Source: Candidatus Altimarinota bacterium
Lineage (GTDB): Bacteria > Patescibacteriota > Gracilibacteria > UBA4473
Length of the DNA stretch: 7,652 nucleotides
Assembly (NCBI GenBank): GCA_026982915.1
Contig: JALWQU010000046.1
Location: 1-7,652, forward strand
Reading direction: 5' to 3'
The notes beneath the pieces are model-generated. The model was not told the origin of the DNA and ran no database searches. It saw only the letters and a program-made list of their open reading frames with translations. Both the position numbers and the translations under genes were made by a program. Below are positions 1-6,072 of this stretch, one piece after another; position 1 is the first letter of the stretch, and each line of letters starts with the position of its first letter.

Positions 1-711
1 ATACTGAATTTTGCCGCAGAAAGTCATGTTGATTTTTCGATAACCAATCCGGCTATTTTTATCGAGACAAATGTGTTGGGGACGCAGTATTTATTGGAAT
101 GTGCCCAGTCGTTTGGAATAAAAAAATTCGTGCAGGTTTCTACTGATGAGGTCTATGGTTCACTGAAACCTGAGGAATCAGGATTTTGTGAAGATCACGC
201 ACTAAAACCAAATTCGCCTTATTCAGCGTCCAAAACTAGTGCGGATTTATTGGTCCGTGCTTTTGTGAAGACTTATGGCTTGAATGCCTGTGTTACGCGT
301 TGTTCCAATAACTATGGACCGCATCAGGATACCTCGAAATTTTTACCTAAAATTATTACCAAAGCCCTTAGTAAAGAGGAAATACCGGTTTATGGAAAGG
401 GCGATCAGATTCGGGACTGGTTATTTGTAAAGGATCATGTCGAGGCACTTTTTAGGGTCTTGGAAAAAGGTCAAAAAGGCGAAATTTACAATATAGGCGG
501 TAATAATGAACGAACTAACCTCGAAATGGTTCGGCTTATTCTCAAAAAATTAGGGAGAAGTGAATCGCTTATTACTTTTGTGGAGGATCGAAAAGGGCAT
601 GATTTTCGGTACGCGATTGATTCGACAAAAATAAAACAGACATTAGGGTGGGAAGCGGAACAGGATTTTGAGGCGTTGTTGGCAAAAACTATTCGATTTT
701 ATCAATCATAG
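1..711 (+). CDS. rfbB: dTDP-glucose 4,6-dehydratase, 5'-truncated by the window edge
   Basis: This enzyme converts dTDP-glucose to dTDP-4-keto-6-deoxyglucose with bound NAD+, the second step of dTDP-rhamnose and other deoxysugar synthesis in the cytoplasm. The frame is already open at base 1 and reads NFAAESHVD, the RmlB signature, so the gene starts outside the window. The GTG at 73 is an internal valine, not a start. Of the family's usual 320-360 residues 236 are visible; about 90 N-terminal residues, including the glycine-rich NAD-binding loop, are missing. Visible catalytic elements, numbered from base 1, are STDEVYG with the Thr-Asp-Glu triad at 48-50 and YSASK with Tyr74 and Lys78 of the SDR YxxxK pair. 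RCSNNYGP and RDWLFVKDH are further family blocks. rfbA follows after three bases, so the two are almost certainly co-transcribed. Identity is secure; the final sugar product cannot be told from this window. Confidence 0.96.
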   Translation: MLNFAAESHVDFSITNPAIFIETNVLGTQYLLECAQSFGIKKFVQVSTDEVYGSLKPEESGFCEDHALKPNSPYSASKTSADLLVRAFVKTYGLNACVTRCSNNYGPHQDTSKFLPKIITKALSKEEIPVYGKGDQIRDWLFVKDHVEALFRVLEKGQKGEIYNIGGNNERTNLEMVRLILKKLGRSESLITFVEDRKGHDFRYAIDSTKIKQTLGWEAEQDFEALLAKTIRFYQS

Positions 712-714
712 CAT

Positions 715-1440
715 ATGAAAGGCATTATTTTGGCTGGCGGACATGGTACCCGACTCTTGCCCCTCACCAAGATAACGTCAAAACAGCTGATTCCGGTCTA
801 CGATCAACCCATGATTTTTTATCCCTTACAAACGCTTATTGAGGCGGGTATTAAGGATATTCTGATTATTATGGCGCCGGAGCATGCGGGTCATTTTTTG
901 AATCTTTTGGGGAGTGGGAAAGCCTTTGGGGTGACGATTAGTTATGAAATTCAGGATACGCCGTCGGGTATTGCCGAGGCTTTTTTGATCGGTGAAAATT
1001 TCATAGGGAATGATGATGTAGCGCTTATATTGGGGGATAATATTTTTGAGGATGATTTTTCATTGGTGATCAAAAACTTCACCGAAGGGGCTTCGATATT
1101 TGCCAAGGCGGTACCTGACCCTGAACGGTTTGGCGTGGTGGAGCTAGACAAGGATCAGCAGATTATTTCTATCGAGGAAAAGCCCCAAAAACCCCGCTCA
1201 AATTTGGCTCAGGTAGGGCTTTATATTTGTGATAATTCGGTTATTAAAAAGGCGAAAAAGGTAGAGCCTTCGGCAAGAGGGGAGTTGGAAATTGTCGATA
1301 TTATTCGTGCCTACCTGTACGAAAAAAAACTAGCGGTTTCTTTGGTAAAAGGCGCTTGGTTTGACTGTGGGACTTTTGAGTCTTTATTTGAGGCTGGAGC
1401 GTATCGTCGGGCTAAACTGGAGTGTCTTTCCAGCGATTAG
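715..1440 (+). CDS. rfbA: Glucose-1-phosphate thymidylyltransferase (short form)
   Basis: It makes dTDP-glucose from dTTP and glucose-1-phosphate, the step just before rfbB in the dTDP-rhamnose pathway. The 241-residue protein starts MKGIILAGGHGTRL, the nucleotide-binding loop (GGxGTRL at 8-14), followed by KQLIPVYDQPM (23-33). GDN at 107-109 carries a metal-binding Asp108; DPERFGV (135-141), EEKPxxP (154-160), GELEIVD (189-195) and WFDCGT with Asp217 (215-220) are all in order. It is about 50 residues shorter than the roughly 290-residue enterobacterial RmlA and resembles the short forms of Bacillus and archaea, which lack the C-terminal extension. That extension forms part of the allosteric dTDP-rhamnose site in long forms, so feedback control may differ (inference). 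The start lies three bases after the rfbB stop without a clear Shine-Dalgarno sequence, suggesting coupling. The 3' end overlaps the convergent phosphatase gene by 29 bases. Confidence 0.96.
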   Translation: MKGIILAGGHGTRLLPLTKITSKQLIPVYDQPMIFYPLQTLIEAGIKDILIIMAPEHAGHFLNLLGSGKAFGVTISYEIQDTPSGIAEAFLIGENFIGNDDVALILGDNIFEDDFSLVIKNFTEGASIFAKAVPDPERFGVVELDKDQQIISIEEKPQKPRSNLAQVGLYICDNSVIKKAKKVEPSARGELEIVDIIRAYLYEKKLAVSLVKGAWFDCGTFESLFEAGAYRRAKLECLSSD

Positions 1441-1831
1441 TCGCGTTTTCTAACTGCTGAAACATAATCTCGAATCCATCAGAAGCGGAATAATAGGGAT
1501 CATTTACTTCATGATGATCGATGAGGTGTATTTTGGGGTGATATTTTTGATCAATAATATGGTACAAGTCATCAATATTTTGGCGATCCATAGCGAGTAA
1601 TAAATCAAATTTTTCACCGTCTTTGGCGGTTATTTGTCTGGCTCGTTGCAGGCTAATATCTACGCCGTGTTTTTGACAGACCTCAATAGACCGTTTGTCA
1701 GGCGGTTGTCCGATATGCCAAGCACTTGTGCCAGCGGAATCAATTATCCAATGGGGGAACTTTTTTTTAAAAATACCTTCTGCGGCAGGACTCCTGCAGA
1801 TATTTCCGAGACAAACCATGCAAATTTTCAT
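1412..1831 (-). CDS. Low-molecular-weight protein tyrosine phosphatase
   Basis: Cytoplasmic phosphatase of the LMW-PTP/arsenate-reductase fold that removes phosphate from tyrosine residues. In many bacteria it acts opposite a tyrosine kinase that controls polysaccharide export (the Wzb/Wzc type), and here it converges on nucleotide-sugar genes, but no kinase is visible, so that role is inference. With the start at 1831 the protein has 139 residues. The P-loop CLGNICRS spans 7-14 (nucleophile Cys7, Arg13), SAWHIGQPPDKRS spans 36-48, and DPYY (111-114) supplies the general acid Asp111 and the flanking tyrosines. An upstream in-frame ATG at 1900 would add 23 hydrophobic residues ahead of the conserved MKICMVCLGN start and would run into the divergent nucleotidyltransferase gene, so I chose 1831. 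No Shine-Dalgarno is seen. A TATAGT box (complement of 1844-1849) lies close to the start, but without a convincing -35. The last 29 bases overlap rfbA. Confidence 0.93.
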   Translation of the reverse strand: MKICMVCLGNICRSPAAEGIFKKKFPHWIIDSAGTSAWHIGQPPDKRSIEVCQKHGVDISLQRARQITAKDGEKFDLLLAMDRQNIDDLYHIIDQKYHPKIHLIDHHEVNDPYYSASDGFEIMFQQLENATNRWKDTPV

Positions 1832-1887
1832 TGTTTCAAGGAGACTATAAATTGCTAAAAACGAATAAATGATGTATGATTTAAGTA

Positions 1888-2166
1888 ATGATTCAAGCAA
1901 AATATATCAAAATGGCTCAAGAAATTGTGAGGAAGTACTTTCCTAACAATAAAGCCTTTATTTTTGGCTCGTCTTTGCGTAAGTCTAATTTTTTTGATGT
2001 GGATATTGCGATAAAGAATGTCACTCAAAAGGAAGATATATGGGCGTTGAAAGAAGCTTTTTTGGATTCAGATTTTCCGCGTGTTGTGGATATTGTTGAT
2101 CTGGATCATACCGAAGAAAGTTTTAGAGATTATGTGCTTAATAAGGAAACAAAAGAATGGATTTAA
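1888..2166 (+). CDS. MNT-type minimal nucleotidyltransferase, probable antitoxin (MntA/HI0073-like)
   Basis: A 92-residue stand-alone nucleotidyltransferase of the DNA polymerase beta superfamily. FIFGSS is followed by the metal-binding DVD: Gly27-Ser28, then Asp37 and Asp39, with a third acidic candidate in VDIVDLD (Asp68 or Asp71). Related MntA proteins silence a partner HEPN toxin by adding AMP units to its tyrosine. Here the partner gene overlaps the end of this one by 10 bases, which is the reason for the functional call. The spacing between GS and DxD is 8 residues, shorter than the GSX10DXD of characterised MntA. The start at 1888 is the first ATG after an in-frame TAA (1882-1884); ATG 1912 is an alternative. 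The Shine-Dalgarno at this start is poor, while a good AAGGAG sits 45 bases upstream. It could instead modify another substrate, since HI0073-type proteins were first described as a two-subunit nucleotidyltransferase. Confidence 0.88.
   Translation: MIQAKYIKMAQEIVRKYFPNNKAFIFGSSLRKSNFFDVDIAIKNVTQKEDIWALKEAFLDSDFPRVVDIVDLDHTEESFRDYVLNKETKEWI
2143..2147 (+). promoter_or_regulatory. Ribosome binding site for the HEPN gene
   Basis: AAGGA lies 9 bases before the ATG at 2157, inside the 3' end of the nucleotidyltransferase gene. It supports 2157 as the HEPN start although that start overlaps the previous stop, and implies the two proteins are made from one message. Confidence 0.6.
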
Positions 2167-2540
2167 AAACAAAAAAAACGGAAAGCTTTGAACGAGCGCT
2201 TATAAGCCTTGAAGCGGTTATGGTAAAAGATTTAAAGGATGAGTTCTTTCGTGATTCGGCCGTTCAACGGTTTGAGTACACGATAGAATTATTCTGGAAA
2301 CTCTTAAAAATAGTCCTTGAGGCAGACTATGATATTAGTGCGAGAACGCCTAGGGAAGTTATCAAAAAGGCTTGTTCTGCTGGATTGATAGACGAGGAAG
2401 CCGCTATTACTATTCTAAAAATGCTTCGAATTAGAAATGAAACTTCGCATGAATATGCTATTGAGGTGGCGTGTATTTTGATTCCAGAGCTTCCCGGTTT
2501 TACGCGCTTATTGCGAGAAATTTTTCAGGAAATAACCTAG
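2157..2540 (+). CDS. HEPN-domain protein, nucleotidyltransferase substrate-binding/HepT-like toxin (HI0074 family)
   Basis: A 127-residue, predicted all-helical protein of the HI0074 group in the HEPN superfamily. Family landmarks are DSAVQRFEYTIELFWKLLK (33-51), TPREVIKKACSAGLID (64-79) and RNETSHEY (93-100). The last is a complete RX4HXY motif: Arg93 and His98 match the HEPN RNase catalytic pair, and Tyr100 is the equivalent of the tyrosine that MntA AMPylates in characterised MntA-HepT pairs. The expected role is an RNA-cleaving toxin held inactive by the upstream nucleotidyltransferase; this follows from the family and gene order and is not proven by sequence. The genes overlap by 10 bases with the antitoxin first, which favours antitoxin excess. 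Pairs of this kind often serve as stress or phage-defence modules. The gene ends 12 bases from the convergent ilvH end. Confidence 0.88.
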   Translation: MDLKTKKTESFERALISLEAVMVKDLKDEFFRDSAVQRFEYTIELFWKLLKIVLEADYDISARTPREVIKKACSAGLIDEEAAITILKMLRIRNETSHEYAIEVACILIPELPGFTRLLREIFQEIT

Positions 2541-2561
2541 TTTGGGCAGGTTCTAGTTTTT
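2534..2561 (+). terminator. Possible weak terminator between HEPN and ilvH
   Basis: AACCT (2534-2538) pairs with AGGTT (2548-2552) around a 9-base loop, and CTAG at 2537-2540 can alternatively pair with CTAG at 2553-2556. A TTTTT run follows at 2557-2561. The stem is only 4-5 pairs and overlaps both gene ends, so function is doubtful. A terminator is expected here because the two operons converge. Confidence 0.3.
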
Positions 2562-3041
2562 AGGCTTTTTAATAGCAATAATACCTGATCGAATCCATTC
2601 TCGTACTTCTATGTCTGATTTCTTCATCTTATCCAAAAAGTGATCGAGCCCTTGGGCCGTATCAATAAGCTCAACACAAACTTCTTCTTCATTTCGGTAT
2701 ATTTCGGTATGAAATATTTTGTCGACTTCCTTGAGGCATTTTTTTTCTTCAGCATTTGTATGAATACCCAGACGAGCAATCGCTATTTCTCGGGTAATCG
2801 CGGTTTCGGGCGCCATGATTTCGACAGACTGTATCTCGATGAGTTTATCGAGTTGAAGCGCTACTTTTTCAGCTTCTTTCCGGTCCCCTAAAATAACAAT
2901 TGTCATTCGTGAAATAGTATTATCACTGGTTCTGCCAACCGTAAGGGAGTCGATATTAAAGCACTTCCGACGCAAGAGTGAGGCGACGCGACTTAGAATA
3001 CCCGCATTATTCTGAACGACAACCGAAAGAATTTGTTTCAT
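2553..3041 (-). CDS. ilvH: Acetolactate synthase small (regulatory) subunit
   Basis: Regulatory subunit of acetohydroxyacid synthase, which binds valine and stimulates the IlvB catalytic subunit in the first common step of valine, leucine and isoleucine synthesis. It has 162 residues, the normal length. An ACT domain fills about residues 1-78, with ILSVVVQNNAGILSRV, FNIDSLTVG and SRMTIVILGD; the ALS small-subunit C-terminal domain fills about 84-157. Residues equivalent to the valine-site positions Asn11, Gly14 and Asn29 of E. coli IlvH are present, so valine feedback is likely intact (inference from alignment by eye). Its start codon overlaps the ilvB stop as ATGA (3038-3041), indicating translational coupling, and there is no separate Shine-Dalgarno. 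The symbol ilvN is used in some genomes for the same subunit. Confidence 0.96.
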   Translation of the reverse strand: MKQILSVVVQNNAGILSRVASLLRRKCFNIDSLTVGRTSDNTISRMTIVILGDRKEAEKVALQLDKLIEIQSVEIMAPETAITREIAIARLGIHTNAEEKKCLKEVDKIFHTEIYRNEEEVCVELIDTAQGLDHFLDKMKKSDIEVREWIRSGIIAIKKPKN

Positions 3042-4747
3042 AGCGTATCGATTTTATCAGTGGGATTGAGGAGTGTTTCGGATAAATGTTTTCCAGCCGG
3101 AACCATCGGGAAAAGATTTTCTTCTTTTTCCACCACAAACTCACATAGAACCGGGCCGGTATGTTTTTTCATTTTTTGTAAAACCATTTCAGCCTCCTCA
3201 TGTGTAGTGGCTTTGTAACTAGGAATACCATAAGCTTCACCAACCTTTTGAAAGTCAGGATTATGCATCGGCGTATCGACATAGTTTTTATCATAAAAAA
3301 GTTCTTGCCATTGGCGGACCATGCCGAGGAAAGAATTATTGAGAATAATAATTTTTACCGGGATATTATCTTGTACGAGTGTGGCGAATTCTTGAATATT
3401 CATCTGAATACCTCCATCACCAGAAACAGACCAGGTTTCATATCCCGCAAAAGCGGCGCCCATAGCAGAAGGAAGGGAGAATCCCATAGTACCAAGCCCC
3501 CCCGAGGCGAGGAATTTACGAGCGGCTAGACCGGGAAAGCGCTGTGCGGCCCACATTTCGTGCTGACCTACATCGACGGTTACAATGGCCTCTTGATCAA
3601 TAATTTTATACAGTTTATTGAGGACACCAATTTCGGTTAATTTTTGGTCTTTATCCGTATCAAGTGGCCATTTTTTTAGTTTTATCTGAAGTTTTTCGCG
3701 CCATTCTTTGGTTCTATTTTGAGCAATTTTACGAGACAGTGATTCGGTGAGTTTTGGCAGAGTTTCGTTTATTTGGCCGGCTAGTTTGGCATCAATTTTT
3801 ACATTTTTCCCAAATTCAGCGGGATCAATATCGAGGTGAATAATCTTTTTTCGTTTTTCAAATTCAGCAGGAATCCCGGTGATACGGTCATCAAAACGAA
3901 TACCAATCCCGATAATACAATCGGCATTAGCGACGGCAAAATTAGCGGTGGCGGTACCGTGCATACCGAGCATACCGAGTGCTAGTTCGTGATTATAAGG
4001 GAAACAACCAATACCGTGAAGCGTCCAGGTCGTGGGTATCTGTGTGGTTTCCAAAAACTGTTTCAGCGCGGTTTCGGCTTGAGATAGGCAAACTCCGTGA
4101 CCCAAAATAACCACCGGACGCTGGGCTTCGGTGATAATATCAGTGGCTAAATCAATATCGGAAAGGTCGAGGATCGTCGTCAGGTCATATCCGGGTAAAT
4201 TATGTTCAAAATTATTGTTCAGTTCTATGTTTTTCCAAACCTCTTCGTCTACTTCCTCAATCTGAACCGATTTGGGAATATCGATTAACACTGGTCCCGG
4301 TCTACCAGAAAGAGCGAGATGAAAAGCCTCACTTATGATACGAGGGAGATCATCAGCATTTTCAACAAAATAGGAATGTTTGACGATCGGTTCGCAAACC
4401 CCAATGATATCGATTTCCTGAAAAGCATCGGTGCCGATTAAATGCCCGAAAACATTACCGGTAATAGCGACCATAGGGACCGAATCCATATAGGCATCGG
4501 CAATACCGGTTACGAGATTTGTGGCGCCCGGTCCACTAGTAGCGAGACAAACACCGACTTCTGTGGTCGCTCGTGAATACCCGGCAGCAGCAAAGGCGGC
4601 ACCTTGTTCGTGTCTCGTGAGAATTCGTTTAATCCCGTAGGTGGGCATACGATCGTAGATCGGCAAAACGGCTCCACCAGGATAGGCGAATATTTGTTTT
4701 ACGCCTTGGTTCTCAAGTGATTTCAATAACGCATCGGCCCCAATCAT
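3038..4747 (-). CDS. ilvB: Acetolactate synthase large (catalytic) subunit
   Basis: Thiamine-diphosphate and FAD-dependent acetohydroxyacid synthase. It condenses two pyruvates to acetolactate, or pyruvate with 2-ketobutyrate to acetohydroxybutyrate. The 569-residue length is typical. Domains in order are the N-terminal pyrimidine-binding domain (about 1-165), with YPGGAVLPIYD and RHEQGAAFAAAGYSR (activating Glu47) and SGPGATN (71-77); the central FAD-linked domain (about 190-330), with GMLGMHGT and RFDDRITG (284-291); and the C-terminal ThDP domain (about 385-540), where GDG (443-445) through NN (470-471) is the Mg-ThDP motif. VGQHEMWAAQ and SGGLGTMGFSLPSAMGA match bona fide AHAS rather than other ThDP oxidases. 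ilvH follows with a 4-base overlap. No Shine-Dalgarno, leader peptide or convincing promoter was found in the A-rich upstream region. No other ilv or leu genes are in the window. Confidence 0.97.
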   Translation of the reverse strand: MIGADALLKSLENQGVKQIFAYPGGAVLPIYDRMPTYGIKRILTRHEQGAAFAAAGYSRATTEVGVCLATSGPGATNLVTGIADAYMDSVPMVAITGNVFGHLIGTDAFQEIDIIGVCEPIVKHSYFVENADDLPRIISEAFHLALSGRPGPVLIDIPKSVQIEEVDEEVWKNIELNNNFEHNLPGYDLTTILDLSDIDLATDIITEAQRPVVILGHGVCLSQAETALKQFLETTQIPTTWTLHGIGCFPYNHELALGMLGMHGTATANFAVANADCIIGIGIRFDDRITGIPAEFEKRKKIIHLDIDPAEFGKNVKIDAKLAGQINETLPKLTESLSRKIAQNRTKEWREKLQIKLKKWPLDTDKDQKLTEIGVLNKLYKIIDQEAIVTVDVGQHEMWAAQRFPGLAARKFLASGGLGTMGFSLPSAMGAAFAGYETWSVSGDGGIQMNIQEFATLVQDNIPVKIIILNNSFLGMVRQWQELFYDKNYVDTPMHNPDFQKVGEAYGIPSYKATTHEEAEMVLQKMKKHTGPVLCEFVVEKEENLFPMVPAGKHLSETLLNPTDKIDTL

Positions 4748-4837
4748 TTTTTTGTTTCGTTATAAACAAGCTCAATATACTTATTTTTTTGGAAAATAAA
4801 ATTTTTAGTTTCGAACTATATATATCTGTAGATTTAT

Positions 4838-4866
4838 TTGCCTTTCGGTCTGAATAATCGTATCTT
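4838..4866 (+). promoter_or_regulatory. Putative sigma70-type promoter for the DUF2797 gene
   Basis: TTGCCT (4838-4843) and TATCTT (4861-4866) are separated by exactly 17 bases, each matching four of six consensus positions. A transcript would start near 4873, leaving about 20 bases of leader before the ATG at 4893. It lies in the 145-base divergent region shared with ilvB. AT-rich sequence makes chance matches likely. Confidence 0.45.
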
Positions 4867-4880
4867 TACAGGCGTTTTTT

Positions 4881-4884
4881 AGGA
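4881..4884 (+). promoter_or_regulatory. Ribosome binding site for the DUF2797 gene
   Basis: AGGA lies 8 bases before the ATG at 4893 and fixes that start. Most other starts in the window lack a comparable Shine-Dalgarno. Confidence 0.6.
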
Positions 4885-4892
4885 CTTTTAAT

Positions 4893-5789
4893 ATGCAGGT
4901 ACATCTTTATGATTTTCGATGGAAGGATGCGCAAAACTTTGAGTTTCAGGCGGGAATGGGGTCACAGCTAGCCAAGAAACCATTGCGAATTGGGGACACA
5001 CTTTCTCTCCAAATTAAGTCAGATGTGGCTTGTTGTGGGAGCTATCGTGATGGCAATTTCCAGCCTTGTCCTAGTCATATGACCGGTAAAAAGAAATGTG
5101 ATACTTGTCGTGGTCGAGAGGGCGGTTTTATTTTTACGAGTTTTGATGGGTTTAATACCGAACACTACACTCCCGAAGATTTAGCCCAGATTCAGGGGGA
5201 ACATGTGGTTTACCTGACCCTTTTTGATGAACATCTGGTAAAGGTGGGGGTGAGTAAACTAGAACGAAAAACTCTACGGCAGATAGAGCAGGGGAGTGGG
5301 GCGACGTTGTACATTGCCCAGACAGAAGATGGTGTGCAGGCAAGACAGATAGAAACGCTCTTTCGCAAAAGTGGCATCGCGGATAAGGTAAAAGCTTCGA
5401 CCAAAAAAGACTTCATTTGTCCGGATATGACGGCCGAAGTAGCGGAAGCAAAACTTCGATCGGTCTTGAAGGATCATGAATCTTGTCTGGATGATTATGA
5501 AGCACTTCGTCCTTTTTTGTTGGAAGATCCGGAGTTTTCGGTATGGGATGAGGTCTACCATTTAGACACGCTTCGAGCGAATACAAAGCCTTTTCATACA
5601 GTGAAATTGGACACGAATGAGTGGATTTCGGGTAAAATTATTGTAGCCCGAGGGGCCTTTTTAGTTTTGGAGCTTCCAGAGGAATTGGTCTCTATTTGTA
5701 CGAAAGACCTCATCGGTCGGCAGATTGAGTTTGATCCGATTCCGCCAGGGATGCACTTGAATCAGGCGTTTCAGCAGGCGTTATTTTGA
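4893..5789 (+). CDS. DUF2797 family protein with cysteine cluster and GIY-YIG-like segment
   Basis: A 298-residue soluble protein of unknown function that I assign to DUF2797 by its characteristic blocks. The N-terminal half has Cys47, Cys48, Cys59, His62, Cys69 and Cys72, the last pair as CDTC, a likely zinc- or metal-binding cluster. Then comes HVVYLTLFDEHLVKVGVS (104-121), the family's HxVYL...KVGVT core, followed by IEQGSGATLYIA (131-142), matching the RWIDQGA..AL.IA block, and RQIETLFRK (151-159). The VYL...KVGxS arrangement resembles GIY-YIG nuclease folds, where a strand pair is followed by a helix with a catalytic Arg and a later Glu (here perhaps Glu154). That comparison is inference; nuclease activity has not to my knowledge been shown for the family. 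No signal peptide or membrane segment is seen. It is transcribed divergently from ilvB with its own ribosome site, so it is probably monocistronic. The C-terminal ~90 residues have no motif I recognise. Confidence 0.82.
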   Translation: MQVHLYDFRWKDAQNFEFQAGMGSQLAKKPLRIGDTLSLQIKSDVACCGSYRDGNFQPCPSHMTGKKKCDTCRGREGGFIFTSFDGFNTEHYTPEDLAQIQGEHVVYLTLFDEHLVKVGVSKLERKTLRQIEQGSGATLYIAQTEDGVQARQIETLFRKSGIADKVKASTKKDFICPDMTAEVAEAKLRSVLKDHESCLDDYEALRPFLLEDPEFSVWDEVYHLDTLRANTKPFHTVKLDTNEWISGKIIVARGAFLVLELPEELVSICTKDLIGRQIEFDPIPPGMHLNQAFQQALF

Positions 5790-5799
5790 ATAAAGAAAA

Positions 5800-5901
5800 T
5801 TGTCATCCTGAGCTTGTAGTATAATCCAAAACAGAGAAGAATTTCGTTAGTTAAAAGCGATCCTTTATCGTATCTATTTAGTTTGAAGCTTGGAATGACA
5901 A
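5800..5901. repeat. MITE-like element with imperfect 16-base terminal inverted repeats
   Basis: TTGTCATCCTGAGCTT (5800-5815) and AAGCTTGGAATGACAA (5886-5901) are inverted copies matching at 13 of 16 positions, enclosing 70 AT-rich bases without a reading frame. The ends resemble the TGTCATCCTGAGC...GGAATGACA family of short dispersed repeats common in intergenic DNA of many bacteria. No target-site duplication is evident. CAGGATG at 5902-5908, just outside the right end, is also an inverted match to CATCCTG at 5804-5810, so the true right border could be a few bases further. Other copies in the genome would confirm it. Confidence 0.6.
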
Positions 5902-5950
5902 CAGGATGCTAAGCTGAAAAAACTATACCCCTTGCGTTCTCTGCTTTCAA

Positions 5951-5982
5951 AAATAGGGAGAACCTTCCTTTTTGTTTTTTTT
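5951..5982 (+). terminator. Possible rho-independent terminator downstream of the DUF2797 gene
   Basis: AGGGA (5955-5959) pairs with TTCCT (5965-5969), including one G-T pair, around a 5-base loop. The flanking A-run and T-run can extend the stem past a mismatch. A T-rich tail runs to 5982 with a single interrupting G. The stem is weak, but the U-tract is long. Confidence 0.4.
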
Positions 5983-5992
5983 AATCCGTAAA

Positions 5993-6014
5993 AAAGACCA
6001 TATCTTTGGTCTTT
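5993..6014. terminator. Hairpin, possible bidirectional terminator
   Basis: AAAGACCA (5993-6000) pairs perfectly with TGGTCTTT (6007-6014) around TATCTT. Read on the minus strand the stem runs directly into a six-T tract, the classical terminator form; on the plus strand the tail is T-rich but interrupted. No minus-strand gene ends here, so it may act on the plus strand or be a leader structure of the next gene. Confidence 0.45.
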
Positions 6015-6072
6015 ATGATTCTTATTATTATTTTATTTTTGTGTGCAGAGGCAATGTTTACTTAAAATTCTT

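Noticed and set aside
73..711. Complete dehydratase gene starting at GTG 73
   Set aside because: The frame is open to base 1 and the upstream codons encode the conserved NFAAESHVD block, so 73 is an internal valine codon.
1832..1900. Longer start for the tyrosine phosphatase at 1900 giving a hydrophobic N-terminal extension
   Set aside because: The family begins at MKICMVCLGN; the extra 23 residues would overlap the start of the divergent nucleotidyltransferase gene and would give a cytoplasmic enzyme a signal-like segment.
2640..3529. Plus-strand open frames opposite ilvH and the 3' half of ilvB
   Set aside because: The minus-strand proteins match well-known enzymes at full length; the plus-strand translations are low-complexity and match nothing.
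5152..5561. Three overlapping minus-strand open frames opposite the DUF2797 gene
   Set aside because: No conserved motif, mutually overlapping, and antisense to a recognisable protein with a good ribosome site.
3038..5789. Recoding of TGA as glycine or tryptophan, as in some Candidate Phyla Radiation groups
   Set aside because: TGA ends ilvB at normal family length, in an ATGA overlap with ilvH, and also ends the DUF2797 gene; no conserved residue is encoded by an internal TGA.
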